Assembly (NCBI RefSeq): GCF_963678635.1
Contig: NW_026971612.1
Location: forward strand, 1 to 57,094
From: Symsagittifera roscoffensis
Taxonomy: Eukaryota > Xenacoelomorpha > Acoela > Convolutidae
Reading direction: 5' to 3'
Length of the DNA stretch: 57,094 nucleotides
Shown here piece after piece: positions 10,671 to 22,800 of the stretch. The notes beneath the pieces were generated by a model that was not told the origin of the DNA, did no database searches, and saw only the letters and a list, made by a program, of their open reading frames with translations. A program made the position numbers and the translations under genes. Every line of letters begins with the position of its first letter. Positions within the stretch are counted from its first letter, which is position 1.

Positions 10671-10860
10671 AAAAATCGATTACAAATTAGTTTCATTGTC
10701 AGTGTCCACAAAAGTGAAAAAAAAATCGATTATAATCGATGAAAGAAGGATTTTGTTGCCTCGAAAAATAGTAATATTATAATCCATTTTTAATTGATTA
10801 TAATCGATTTGTTTTCACTTTTGTGCACACTGACAAGGAAACTCAATACAATCGATTTTT
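10671..10860. repeat. ~70-bp imperfect inverted repeat, copy 1
   Basis: The left arm is 10671-10740 and the right arm 10793-10860, with a ~52-bp loop. Both arms contain the self-complementary word ATCGATTATAATCGAT or a close variant, a GTCAGTGTCCACAAAAGTG / CACTTTTGTGCACACTGAC pair, and an outer AAATCGATTACA / CAATACAATCGATTT pair. It can form a long cruciform or hairpin. Equivalent structures lie at about 14431-14624, 16890-17092 and 19411-19609. Confidence 0.85.
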
Positions 10861-11578
10861 ATTCATGGACGCTCTCTTTGTTCTTTTTTGTTCTTTCATT
10901 TCCTTTGATCATTCCGACACAGTTTTAACATGTTTACAGACTTGTCTCTGGAACATACAGACTCGAAATAACAGTGAAATAAAGACAATAGTTTTGTAGC
11001 AGTACTCTTCTAGTACTGCAATAGTACTATTTTTTCTTGTTTCACTGGGTTTTACCTGGAAAAGTATTGAAAAATATATACCACTTTTTTACTCTGAAAC
11101 AGTACTGGTTACTACTGGCAGACCAATCCGGGTAGAGAATCAACCAGGCTCATAGATTGTTCACAGATTCAAACCACATAGTTTGGTAGTCAATATTATT
11201 TTTATTATTGTTTTATAATTGGGTTTTATCATGAGTCAATTGAGAGCTGAGGGAAAAGTGAATTTGTCTCACTTGAGTTGTCAGAGACTGCTTAAGTTTC
11301 ATGAATTAGTCCTGGCTATTGTTGATTTTGTTAAATTGAATCCTATGATTCCTCATTATTGAACATTCTTCTGTCGGATATGACGAAACGTTGAAATTGA
11401 AACCTATAAATCAAATAATTAACCTGAATTATTCTTACTTTTTCAGTTTTTTTTTCAGAGAATTACTGATTCCATGGCTACTGATTACTCTTTTTTCTAC
11501 GTCTCAGTAAATTTCAAAAGTACCCATAACTATTACTGTGTGAGATCAGTTTTTCGTTCCACCTATTTGACTGCAAAC

Positions 11579-11690
11579 AATCAGGTTTATAATAACAATC
11601 ATAATAATCATAATCATAATAATCATAATAGTCATAATAATCATAATTATATTAATAATAATAATCATAATAATCATAATAAAAATGAGG
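11579..11690. repeat. AAT/CAT microsatellite (copy B)
   Basis: Counterpart of 7829-7940 with one C-to-A change in the tract. The Asn/His-rich frame is a composition artefact. Confidence 0.88.
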
Positions 11691-11789
11691 AAAAAAATCC
11701 ACAAATTATGCAATGTACACTCTGTTTTGAAGATCAAACTATGACAGTTTGATAGATTTAAACTCATGCTGTTATCACAGCACTATTTA

Positions 11790-12400
11790 CTGAGATGATT
11801 CATGTCTGTTTGTAGATCTTTTCAATTTATTGATAACAGCTTGTAGTCATCCGCACAGCCAAAGCAAATGGTTTCAAGTCACTCGGTAGATCATTTATGA
11901 AGCTAAAAAAAATAAAGGGCGCATTATAGAACCTCGTGGAACTCCGCTTGTAACATCAAGCCAAATACTGAGCTGATTTTTGATTCGAACTTTCTGCTTG
12001 CGATTCTGCAGACAGCCTTTAAGTAACTATCAGGTTACCACCAATCCCAAAAGATGATAATTTAGTGACCAGAAAAACTATGTTCGACCTTGTCAAAAGC
12101 TGTCTCAAAATCAGTGTATACCGCAAAGATAGGGCTTTCCTCATTTTCTTCTAAGAGGCCTTAGACTTCATCTAGATATTTCAACAATTGAACTGTTGTC
12201 AATCTATTTGGTCGAAAACCAAACTGGCTTTCGTGTAGCTGTTTGAAAATATGAGTTGACATTTTATCGAAAAAAGAATCTTTCGAGTAATTTGGAGACT
12301 GAGAAGAGTAGACCTACTGGCCGATAACTAATTACCGATTGCTTTTCACCGTTCTTGTAAATTGGTCATATCCCCGCTACGTTTCCACATGGTAGTATAA
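11790..12400 (-). pseudogene. Degenerate non-LTR (LINE) reverse transcriptase fragment, copy B
   Basis: Same RT remnant as 8040-8640, with the same stop after the FGFRPNR block and the same later frameshift, so it was already dead before the 3.75-kb duplication. Extra single-base insertions in A runs (for example near 12075 and 12270) add further frame changes not present in copy A. Confidence 0.85.
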
Positions 12401-12505
12401 GTTGATTTGTTTGCAATTGTATCGAAGAGAAGGTGTAAAGATTTCTCGAGTCCGTTTGGCAGTTTGTTTATTATATGGTTTCCAAGTTAATTGGGCTCCA
12501 GAGCT

Positions 12506-13420
12506 ATTTTATTCCGAGTTTCGATACGAAACTAACGAAATATTTGTGTTCGGGGTTGGGTTTGTTTTTTTCTTCAGACAAATTTCGACTTTTTAACTAG
12601 CCATTTTTGACGGAATTGTCTAAAAATCATTCGAAAAGTATTGTTGTCCTGAGCTTAAATTTGCAACGATACACTGAAAACCCGTGATCAATTCTCGTAA
12701 AGGTATGGGGGTTTAAAGATTGTCAGTTTGGCCAATTTGGGGACAATTAACATTGGATAAATTTCGCGCTTTTAACGGGTGAGCGAGATTTAATCCGTCT
12801 TAGAAATCGTTCCAAATTGGTTCAGGGAAGTTTATATGCCGTTATTGATTTGGTAATAGGAGCAAAATCTATCACTTAGTACTTATGACGTGTGGTGGGA
12901 TGATTTAAAAAAAATTCAAGTTTTAGAATTTTTTTTATTACATTTAATTTTTTTATGTTATTACTGCTCCATAGACCTTAAAAGACATACAGAACATTCA
13001 GGGCTCGCCCTGATACGAGTAGTTTTGTTGTTCCGACTTTCGATGCGAAAGAAACGGAATATTTGTTCTCGGGTGGGGTTTTTTTTCTTGAGACAAAATT
13101 TCGACTTTTTAACTAGCATTTTTTGACTGATTTTTTTTTATATCATTCAAAAGGTATTTTGTCCTCAGCTTAAAATTGAAAAGATATTTCACCTGTGATC
13201 TTCTTTCGTAAAGTTATGAGGGGTTTAAAGATTGCTGTTTTGGCCATTTCGACCAATTTGGGGACAATTAACGCGCGATATAAATCGCGCTACAAACGCG
13301 TAAGCGAAGATTTAATCCGTTTTATAAATCGTTCCAAATTCATTGAACGAAACTTATTTGCAATAATTGATTTGTTACAATAAACCCAAACCTATCTTTT
13401 TGTACTTTATATGGCCTGTG
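12506..13420 (+). repeat. Family R repeats, tandem pair B1-B2
   Basis: Counterpart of 8751-9662. Unit B1 (12506-13027) ends TTCAGGGCTCGCCCTGATAC plus GAGTAGT and is joined directly to B2 (13028-13420), which is truncated at the same place as A2. Reading frames across them encode nothing recognisable. Confidence 0.8.
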
Positions 13421-13423
13421 GGG

Positions 13424-15988
13424 GAATAGAGATGTTTCAACTGCTGCGACCTGAATTCTTAATGTGAAATTTTTTCATGGCCCATGTTTTTTCCAGATAT
13501 ACGTCACCACTTTGATCAATTAATAAAAATATTCATATCTTTTTATCACTTTCTCATTACGACCCGCATTTAAAAAAAGTGAGATTAAACCGATTATAAT
13601 GGGTTTTCGTGGTCTATAAAGTTGTAAATATAATCGATTCCCATGTCACGTTCAGACAACATAATTGGACTAAACAAAAAATGCATTATTTTTTCATTTG
13701 GAATCCATTATAATGAATTTTATAACAAGTATGAAATCACACTAAAATGGATTTTTTTTCCACTTTATTTTTGTGTCACGAGTTATAATGGATTTTATAA
13801 CAAGTATGAAATCACACTAAAATGGATTTTTTTCCACTTTATTTTTGTGTCAAGAAATTCTTCATTTACGGAGTTATGCGGAAACTTTGCCGAGCGATTG
13901 TACGGCGTAACCGATTTCTAAACCTAAACTCAATTTGAAAAAAAATTCCATTAAGTTCTCAACCCCCCTAACGTTTGCTTTTTTGGCTCCCCCTTCAATC
14001 CCCCTAACGATTGCCCATTTGCTCCCCTCCCCCCACGCAACCCCCCACCTATACACCCCCACCTAAACACCCCCCACATGAAACCACCACACCTCCTCCA
14101 CCTGAACCCACCCCCATCCCCACCTGAACCCAACCCCCCCCCCACCCCCCCGCCCAAAAAAAAAAACAAAAAAAACAAACTGAACCCACAACCCCCCCCA
14201 CCGCCTGATCAACCCGCCAAATTTACCCACCCTAAATAATTTAATAATAATTTGATAAAATTGTTGAAAGAAACAAAATTCAGTTCTTGAGTAACATAAA
14301 AGGAAACAAAAATATCAAAATTAGGCAGGAAAAAATTAAATTGAACAACAAGTAACCAACGTAACCAACTTTAGTTTAAAACCTAGAAAAGACTTTATGT
14401 GTTTTGAAATTCGTTATCTCAGTAAAGTGAAAAAAAAAATCGATTACAAATTAGTTTCATTGTCAGTGTCCACAAAAGTGAAAAAAAAATCGATTATAAT
14501 CGATGAAAGAAGGATTTTGTTGCCTCGAAAAATAGTAATATTATAATCCATTTTTAATTGATTATAATCCATTTGTTTTCACTTTTGTGCACACTGACAA
14601 GGAAACTCAATACAATCGATTTTTATTCATGGACGCTCTCTTTGTTCTTTTTTGTTCTTTCATTTCCTTTGATCATTCCGACACAGTTTTAACATGTTTA
14701 CAGACTTGTCTCTGGAACATACAGACTCGAAAGTGTGCGCCTATCCAGTGCGCAGTTCGGCCTCGTAATGCTTAAAATTTCGGTATCTAAAAATTTTGGT
14801 ATCACATCCGGGTATAAGGAAAATTCTACAAAAAAATGTTCTTCATACAACTTCGAGGAACAGAAAACTATAAGATAAAAAGAAACTTCTTTTTTGAGTT
14901 TGGTTTGAAATTTTACTCAACTCATTTTGCATAAAAAGCCCAGATTATAATAAATGACAATTATCACGCAGATAATCTGCACAGATGATCTTTCTCATAG
15001 AGTTTAATTTGGTTTTTGAATATGTTTCGAAGGGTTTTTCTTAGAAAAAACTGTGGTTGTTCTTAATTCGCAGAGATATAGATTTATCTCTGCGAAAAAA
15101 AATTCAAAAACGCTATTTGTCTTTAATCAGAAAACCCTCGCTTGTAATTTTTGGATGAGCTAAACAAAATCAGCTCGGTTCATATTAGGGCAATAAAATA
15201 TCAATTTTTGCGTGCAGTGCAATATTTGAGCACAAAAGATGTTTTTTAATGAATAAAAGAAAAAATCCTATTTTTTTTCCTTTAATAGAAGAAGCATGTC
15301 ACCCAAATTTATTCTCTCAGTTTTGTATAAGAAACATTTTTGCTCTTACTATTTATTTCTATGCCAAGCTAGTCTCAGCTAATAAAAGCTGCCAACATAT
15401 TGTATCCTTTATTCTTAAGCTAATTCATAAAAAAAATTTGAAAAAAAAATATTAAGTTCTTTTTATGATTTTTCATCAGGCATTTTCTCAATAATTTTTA
15501 TGTTTGAAATTGTATGATAAGATATTTTATGGTATGGACATCCACGGTAGCCATTAGTTTCTTTGCACAACTTGAGCCGTTTTCAGATTTTTTTTCGAAC
15601 TCTATGACGGATTATATCTCCGATTACGCGTTAATAGCGCGAAATATATCACGCGTAACTTTACGAAAAATGATCACAGGTAAAATATAGGAATTTTGAC
15701 CAGACAGAGATGGAATATGACAAACTGTTGAACAAAATAACTGTATTTGAAACCAAAAAGTATCCGGTTTTGATCAATATATTTAAAAGCGGTTCAGATG
15801 TCGACTAGATGCGATTTTCGGTTTTCAGTTAATAATTTTTTTGCAGGTTTTGACCGAGTTTTAAGAAATCAGTATTCAAGCAGCGTTAGAGGCCGCTTCT
15901 GAACGTTTCCCTGAACTTATTTAATTGCTTAAACAAGATCACTGAAGTCATTTATTTCTGTTTTTGAATATGTCAAAACGAAACTTAA
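13424..15988 (+). repeat. ~2.5-kb tandem array, unit 1 (C-module copy 2 plus downstream part)
   Basis: The first full unit of the larger array: module start ATAGAGATGTTTCAACTGCT, the 71-bp doublet, C-rich tract (14008-14205), inverted repeat (about 14431-14624), then a downstream part absent from copy 1, starting GTGTGCGCCTATCCAGTGCG. That part contains the hairpin TTCGCAGAGATA...TATCTCTGCGAA near 15068-15097 and a partial family R remnant near 15595-15690. The remnant lacks ~60 bp present in unit 2. Confidence 0.85.
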
Positions 15989-18493
15989 TAGAGATGTTTC
16001 AACTGCTGCGACCTGAATTCTTAATTTGAAATTTTTTCATGGCCCATGTTTTTCCAGATATACGTCACCACTTTGATCAATTAATAAAAATATTCATATC
16101 TTTTTATCACTTTCTCATTACGACCCGCATTTAAAAAAGTGAGATTAAACCGATTATAATGGATTTTCGTGGTCTATAAAGTTGTAAATATAATCGATTC
16201 CCATGTCACGTTCAGACAACATAATTGGACGAAACAAAAAATGCATTATAACTCATTTGGAATCCATTATAATGGATTTTATAACAATTATAAAATCACA
16301 CTAAAATGGATATTTTTCCACTTTATTTTTGTGTCAAGAAATTCTTCATTTACGGAGTTATGCGGAAACTTTGCCGAGCGATTGTACGGCGTAACCGATT
16401 TCTAAACCTAAACTCAATTTGCAAAAATATTCCATTAAGTTCTCAACCCCTTAACGTTTGCTTTTTTGGCTCCCCTTCAAACCCCCTAACGATTGCCCAT
16501 TTGCTCCCCTCCCCCCACACAACCCCCCACCTATACACCCCCACCTAAACACCCCCCACATGAAACCACCACACCTCCTCCACCTGAACCCACCCCATCC
16601 CCACCTGAACCCAACCCCCCCCCCCCCCCAAAAAAAAAAAAACAAACTGAACCCACAACCCCCCACGCCTGATCAACCCGCCAAATTTACCCACCCTAAA
16701 TAATTTAATAATAATTTGATAAAATTGTTGAAAGAAACAAAATTCAGTTCTTGAGTAACATAAAAAGTAACAAAAATATCAAAATTAGGCAGGAAAAAAT
16801 TAAATTGAACAACAAGTAACCAACGTAACCAACTTTAGTTTAAAACCTAGAAAAGACTTTATGTGTTTTGAAATTCGTTATCTCAGTAAAGTGAAAAAAA
16901 AAATCGATTACAAATTAGTTTCATTGTCAGTGTCCACAAAAGTGAAAAAAAAATCGATTATAATCGATGAAAGAAGGATTTTGTTGCCTCGAAAAATAGT
17001 AATATTATAATCCATTTTTAATTGATTATAATCGATTTGTTTTCACTTTTGTGCACACTGACAAGGAAACTCAATTACAATCGATTTTTATTCATGGACG
17101 CTCTCTTTGTTCTTTTTTGTTCTTTCATTTCCTTTGATCATTCCGACACAGTTTTAACATGTTTACAGACTTGTCTCTGGAACATACAGACTCGAAAGTG
17201 TGCGCCTATCCAGTGCGCAGTTCGGCCTCGTAATGCTTAAAATTTCGGTATCTAAAAATTTTGGTATCACATCCGGGTATAAGGAAAATTCTACAAAAAA
17301 ATGTTATTCATACAACTTCGAGGAACAGAAAACTATAAGATAAAAATAAACTTCTTTTTTGAGTTTGGTTTGAAATTTTACTCAACTCATTTTGCATAAA
17401 AAGCCCAGATTATAATAAATAGCAATTATCACGCAGATAATCTGCACAGATGATCTTTCTCATAGAGTTTAATTTGATTTTTGAATATGTTTCGAAGGGT
17501 TTTTCTTAGAAAAAACTGTGGTTGTTCTTAATTCGCAGAGATATAGATTTATCTCTGCGAAAAAAAATTCAAAAACGCTATTTGTCTTTAATCAGAAAAC
17601 CCTCGCTTGTAATTTTTGGATGAGCTAAACAAAATCAGCTCTGTTCATATTAGGGCAATAAAATATCAATTTTTGCGTGCAGTGCAATATTTGAGCACAA
17701 AAGATGTTTTTTAATGAATAAAAGAAAAAATCCTATTTTTTTTCCTTTAATAGAAGAAGCATGTCACCCAAATTTATTCTCTCAGTTTTGTATAAGAAAC
17801 ATTTTTGCTCTAGTTATTTATTTCTATGCCAAGCTAGTCTCAGCTAATAAAAGCTGCCAACATATTGTATCCTTTATTCTTAAGCTAATTCATAAAAAAA
17901 ATTTGAAAAAAAAATATTAAGTTCTTTTTATGATTTTTCATCAGGCATTTTTTCAATAATTTTTATGTTTGAAATTGTATGATAAGATATTTTATGGTAT
18001 GGACATCCACGGTAGCCATTAGTTTCTTTGCACAACTTGAGCCGTTTTCAGATTTTTTTCGAACTCTATGACGGATTATATCTCCGATTACGCGTTAATA
18101 GCGCGAAATATATCACGCGTAATTTGTCCCAAGTTGGTCAAAATGGCAATCTTTAAAACACCGTAACTTTACGAAAAATGATCACAGGTAAAATATAGGC
18201 ATTTTGACCAGACAGAGATGGAATATGACAAACTGTTGAACAAAATAACTGTATTTGAAACCAAAAAGTATCCGGTTTTGATCAATATATTTAAAAGCGG
18301 TTCAGATGTCGACTAGATGCGATTTTCGGTTTTCAGTTAATAATTTTTTTGCAGGTTTTGACCGAGTTTTAAGAAATCAGTATTCAAGCAGCGTTAGAGG
18401 CCGCTTCTGAACGTTTCCCTGAACTTATTTAATTGCTTAAACAAGATCACTGAAGTCATTTATTTCTGTTTTTGAATATGTCAAAACAAAACT
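15989..18493 (+). repeat. ~2.5-kb tandem array, unit 2
   Basis: Direct repeat of unit 1 with an offset of about 2465-2508 bp. It has only one copy of the element doubled at 13730-13850, the C-rich tract at 16499-16675, the inverted repeat near 16890-17092 and the 12-bp-stem hairpin near 17529. It keeps the longer family R remnant (about 18060-18200, with CGCGTAATTTGTCCCAAG) that is shortened in unit 1. No gene supported. Confidence 0.85.
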
Positions 18494-20179
18494 TAATAGA
18501 GATGTTTCAACTGCTGCGACCTGAATTCTTAATTTGAAATTTTTTCATGGCCCATGTTTTTCCAGATATACGTCACCACTTTGATCAATTAATAAAAATA
18601 TTCATATCTTTTTATCACTTTCTCATTACGACCCGCATTTAAAAAAGTGAGATTAAACCGATTATAATGGATTTTCGTGGTCTATAAAGTTGTAAATATA
18701 ATCGATTCCCATGTCACGTTCAGACAACATAATTGGACTAAACAAAAAATGCATTATAATTCATTTGGAATCCATTATAATGGATTTTATAACAATTATG
18801 AAATCACACTAAAATGGATATTTTTCCACTTTATTTTTGTGTCAAGAAATTCTTCATTTACGGAGTTATGCGGAAACTTTGCCGAGCGATTGTACGGCGT
18901 AACCGATTTCTAAACCTAAACTCAATTTGCAAAAATATTCCATTAAGTTCTCAACCCCTTAACGTTTGCTTTTTTGGCTCCCCTTCAAACCCCCTAACGA
19001 TTGCCCATTTGCTCCCCTCCCCCCACACACACACACAACCCCCCACCTATACACCCCCACCTAAACACCCCCCACATGAAACCACCACACCTCCTCCACC
19101 TGAACCCACCCCATCCCCACCTGAACCCAACCCCCCCCCCCCCCCCCCCAAAAAAAAAAAAACAAACTGAACCCACAACCCCCCCACGCCTGATCAACCC
19201 GCCAAATTTACCCACCCTAAATAATTTAATAATAATTTGATAAAATTGTTGAAAGAAACAAAATTCAGTTCTTGAGTAACATGAAAAGTAACAAAAATAT
19301 CAAAATTAGGCAGGAAAAAATTAAATTGAACAACAAGTAACCAACGTAACCAACTTTAGTTTAAAACCTAGAAAAGACTTTATGTGTTTTGAAATTCGTT
19401 ATCTCAGTAAAGTGAAAAAAAAAATCAATTACAAATTAGTTTCATTGTCAGTGTCCACAAAAGTGAAAAAAAAATCGATTATAATCGATGAAAGAAGGAT
19501 TTTGTTGCCTCGAAAAATAGTAATATTATAATCCATTTTTAATTGATTATAATCGATTTGTTTTCACTTTTGTGCACACTGACAAGGAAACTCAATTACA
19601 ATCGATTTTTTTTCATGGACGCTCTCTTTGTTCTTTTTTGTTCTTTCATTTCCTTTGATCATTCCGACACAGTTTTAACATGTTTACAGACTTGTCTCTG
19701 GAACATACAGACTCGAAAGTGTGCGCCTATCCAGTGCGCAGTTCGGCCTCGTAATGCTTAAAATTTCGGTATCTAAAAATTTTGGTATCACATCCGGGTA
19801 TAAGGAAAATTCTACAAAAAAATGTTCTTCATACAACTTCGAGGAACAGAAAACTATAAGATAAAAATAAACTTCTTTTTTGAGTTTGGTTTGAAATTTT
19901 ACTCAACTCATTTTGCTCAACTCAAGCCCAGATTATAATAAATGGCAATTATCACGCAGATAAACTGCACAGATGATCTTTCTCATAGAGTTTAATTTGA
20001 TTTTTGAATATGTTTTGAAGGGTTTTTCTTATAAAAAACTGTGGTTGTTCTCAATTCGCAGAGATATAGATTAATCTCTGCGAAAAAAAATTCAAAAACG
20101 CTATTTGTCTTTAATCAGAAGTTAAACAAGATCACTGAAGTCATTTATTTCTGGTTTTGAATATGTCAAAACAAAACTT
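18494..20179 (+). repeat. ~2.5-kb tandem array, unit 3 (internal deletion)
   Basis: Same order as unit 2 up to 20120, where CTTTAATCAGAA is joined to GTTAAACAAGATCACTG; about 0.8 kb found in units 1 and 2 is missing. The C-rich tract (19008-19195) has gained CACACACACACA, and the hairpin at ~20057 has one stem mismatch (TTAATCTCTGCG). Confidence 0.85.
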
Positions 20180-21775
20180 AATAGAGATGTTTCAACTGCT
20201 GCGACCTGAATTCTTAATTTGAAATTTTTTCATGGCCCATGTTTTTCCAGATATACGTCACCACTTTGATCAATTAATAAAAATATTCATATCTTTTTAT
20301 CACTTTCTCATTACGACCCGCATTTAAAAAAAGTGAGATTAAACCGATTATAATGGATTTTCGTGGTCTATAAAGTTGTAAATATAATCGATTCCCATGT
20401 CACGTTCAGACAACATAATTGGACTAAACAAAAAATGCATTATAATTCATTTGGAATCCATTATAATGGATTTTGTAACAATTATGAAATCACACTAAAA
20501 TGGATTTTTTTCCACTTTATTTTTGTGTCAAGAAATTCTTCATTTACCGAGTTATGCGGAAACTTTGCCGAGCGATTGTACGGCGTAACCGATTTCTAAA
20601 CCTAAACTCAATTTGCAAAAATATTCCATTAAGTTCTCAACCCCCCTAACGTTTGCTTTTTTGGCTCCCCTTCAATCCCCCTAACGATTGCCCATTTGCT
20701 CCCCTCCCCCCACACAACCCCCCACCTATACACCCCCACCTAAACACCCCCCACATGAAACCACCACACCTCCTCCACCTGAACCCACCCCATCCCCACC
20801 TGAACCCAACCCCCCCCCCCCCCCCAAAAAAAAAAAAACAAACTGAACCCACAACCCCCCCACGCCTGATCAACCCGCCAAATTTACCCACCCTAAATAA
20901 TTTAATAATAATTTGATAAAAGTTCGGCCTCGTAATGCTTAAAATTTCGGTATCTAAAAATTTTGGTATCACATCCGGGTATAAGGAAAATTCTACAAAA
21001 AAATGTTCTTCATACAACTTTGAGGAACAGAAAACTATAAGATAAAAATAAACTTCTTTTTTGAGTTTGGTTTGAAATTTTACTCAACTCATTTTGCATA
21101 AAAAGCCCAGATTATAATAAATGGCAATTATCACGCAGATAATCTGCACAGATGATCTTTCTCATAGAGTTTAATTTGATTTTTGAATATGTTTCGAAGG
21201 GTTTTTCTTAGAAAAAACTGTGGTTGTTCTTAATTCGCAGAGATATAGATTTATCTCTGCGAAAAAAAATTCAAAAACGCTATTTGTCTTTAATCAGAAA
21301 ACCCTCGCTTGTAATTTTTGGATGAGCTAAACAAAAATAAGCTCGGTTCATATTAGGGCAATAAAATATCAATTTTTGCGTGCAGTGCAATATTTGAGCA
21401 CAAAAGATGTTTTTTAATGAAAAAAAGAAAAAATCCTATTTTTTTTCCTTTAATAGAAGAAGCATGTCACCCAAATTTATTCTCTCAGTTTTGTATAAGA
21501 AACATTTTTGCTCTAACTATTTATTTCTATGCCAAGCTAGTCTCAGCTAATAAAAGCTGCTAACATATTGTATCTCTTATTCTTAAGCTAATTCATAAAA
21601 AAAATTTGAAAAAAAAATATTAAGTTCTTTTTATGATTTTTCATCAGGCATTTTTTCAATAATTTTTATGTTTGAAATTGTATGATAAGATAATTTATGG
21701 TATGGACATCCACGGTAGCCATTAGTTTCTTTGCACAACTTGAGCCGTTTTCTGATTTTTTTTCGAACTTGATTG
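20180..21775 (+). repeat. ~2.5-kb tandem array, unit 4 (deletion removes the inverted repeat)
   Basis: Follows unit 3 directly. At 20920/20921 the sequence jumps from TTTGATAAA to AGTTCGGCCTCGTAATG, deleting ~0.3 kb that contains the inverted repeat in the other units. Downstream it matches units 1-2 to about 21770 (TTTTTTTTCGAACT), then diverges. Confidence 0.85.
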
Positions 21776-22800
21776 AAATTTTTACAAAACGATAAAGTGT
21801 TTTTCAATATCATAAATTTGCAATATGAGGTTTTTTCATTTAACAAAAGTTATTTTTGAGAATTGTCTGGGATTTTGTGTTTTGTCCGGAAACATTTTGA
21901 TTAAAATTTTTCTAACAAGAAAAACACAGATTATAAACGGCAGATAATTTTCATGGGTGATTTTTCTCATGAAAATCATGTTTCATTTTTTTTTTTGAGT
22001 TTTGCTTAAAACTTTTTTCAGAAAATGTTGTGATTGTTCTCACTTTGCAAGTTTCTGATTAGATATAGCTTTATCTCTGCAAATAAAACCAAATTTATCC
22101 TACGGTTTTTCTATAAGTTTTTTTCATAGACTCCCCATATGAAACTGTATAATATATGGTTTTTTTTTGTATGGACGTCCTGGTGGGTAGTCATTATTTT
22201 AGTTTGCCTACACAATTGCAGCATCGTTTTTAGATTTCTTGATTTGTTTTTCATTTTAACTGAAAATCATCTCCAATTGACCATCACTATTGTTTATTTT
22301 TCAAGTGCTTGCTTAAAACTACAATTGCCATTTTAATAACTTTTTTAACCTAAATTGTGTTTTCGATTTGAAGGTCATCACATGAATTGAAGGTCATCAC
22401 AGTTGACTTTTTAGCGTCCACTTTTTCATGAAGTCTGGTCTCAAAATCGGAAAACCTTAGACCATGTTTCTCGACACTGAGAAAATTTTAAAAAATTTTT
22501 TTCGAAAGGCGACTGAAAAGGCTTTACTTTGGTTTCGCACTTGACCCCCTGAAGTTTTCCTTGAAGTTATATTTTCAAAAGGTTGAATTTTACCTTACGT
22601 CACAAATTATTCAGTTTTCTTTGTAACAGCCAGGATAAATCGTACAAATAATTTATTTTTGTTTTGTTAATCTGATAAAACTAATAAAGAAGTGTTGTTT
22701 GAACTCATGTTTAACCCCAAACTTCTAAAAAAAAGAAATCGGAAAATGTTATGAACATGCTAAAATCTGAATTTGATAAAAATCATTGCTTAAGAAAAAC
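21776..22800. repeat. Diverged relic of the array's downstream part, then plain AT-rich DNA
   Basis: 21850-22250 keeps a series of words in the same order as 14890-15600 (AACACAGATTATAA, GGCAGATAATTTTCAT, GGTGATTTTTCTCATGA, GATATAGCTTTATCTCTGC, TATGGACGTCC, then GTAGTCATTA), but is heavily diverged. It looks like an older copy of that part. From 22300 to 22800 I see nothing recognisable. Confidence 0.5.

Larger units (their letters stand above)
7221..10970. repeat. 3.75-kb tandem segmental duplication, copy A
   Basis: This block is repeated immediately downstream with an offset of 3750-3763 bp and only scattered substitutions and 1-2-bp indels, mostly in homopolymers. It contains, in order, the right part of a TIR element, an AAT/CAT microsatellite, a degenerate LINE reverse transcriptase, two head-to-tail family R repeats, a C-rich tract and a ~70-bp inverted repeat. 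The junction is ...GACTCGAAAT|AACAGTG..., with only a few A's shared at the breakpoints. Confidence 0.92.
9663..10970 (+). repeat. C-rich/inverted-repeat module, copy 1
   Basis: First of five copies of a module that begins ATAGAGATGTTTCAACTGCT. It contains a 71-bp direct doublet (about 9947-10090), the C-rich tract at 10246-10440, the inverted repeat at 10671-10860, and ends near CATACAGACTCGAAA. Other copies start near 13424, 15989, 18494 and 20180. Apparent Pro-rich plus-strand and Gly-rich minus-strand frames come from the C tract. No gene is supported. Confidence 0.85.
10971..14732. repeat. 3.75-kb tandem segmental duplication, copy B
   Basis: Direct repeat of 7221-10970. Homologous landmarks: microsatellite 11579-11690, LINE remnant 11790-12400, family R units from 12506 and 13028, C-rich module from 13424. 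Differences seen include single-base indels in A/T runs, TAATAATCATAATCAT changed to TAATAATAATAATCAT in the microsatellite, and C-run length changes. It continues past 14732 into sequence that copy A lacks. Confidence 0.92.
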
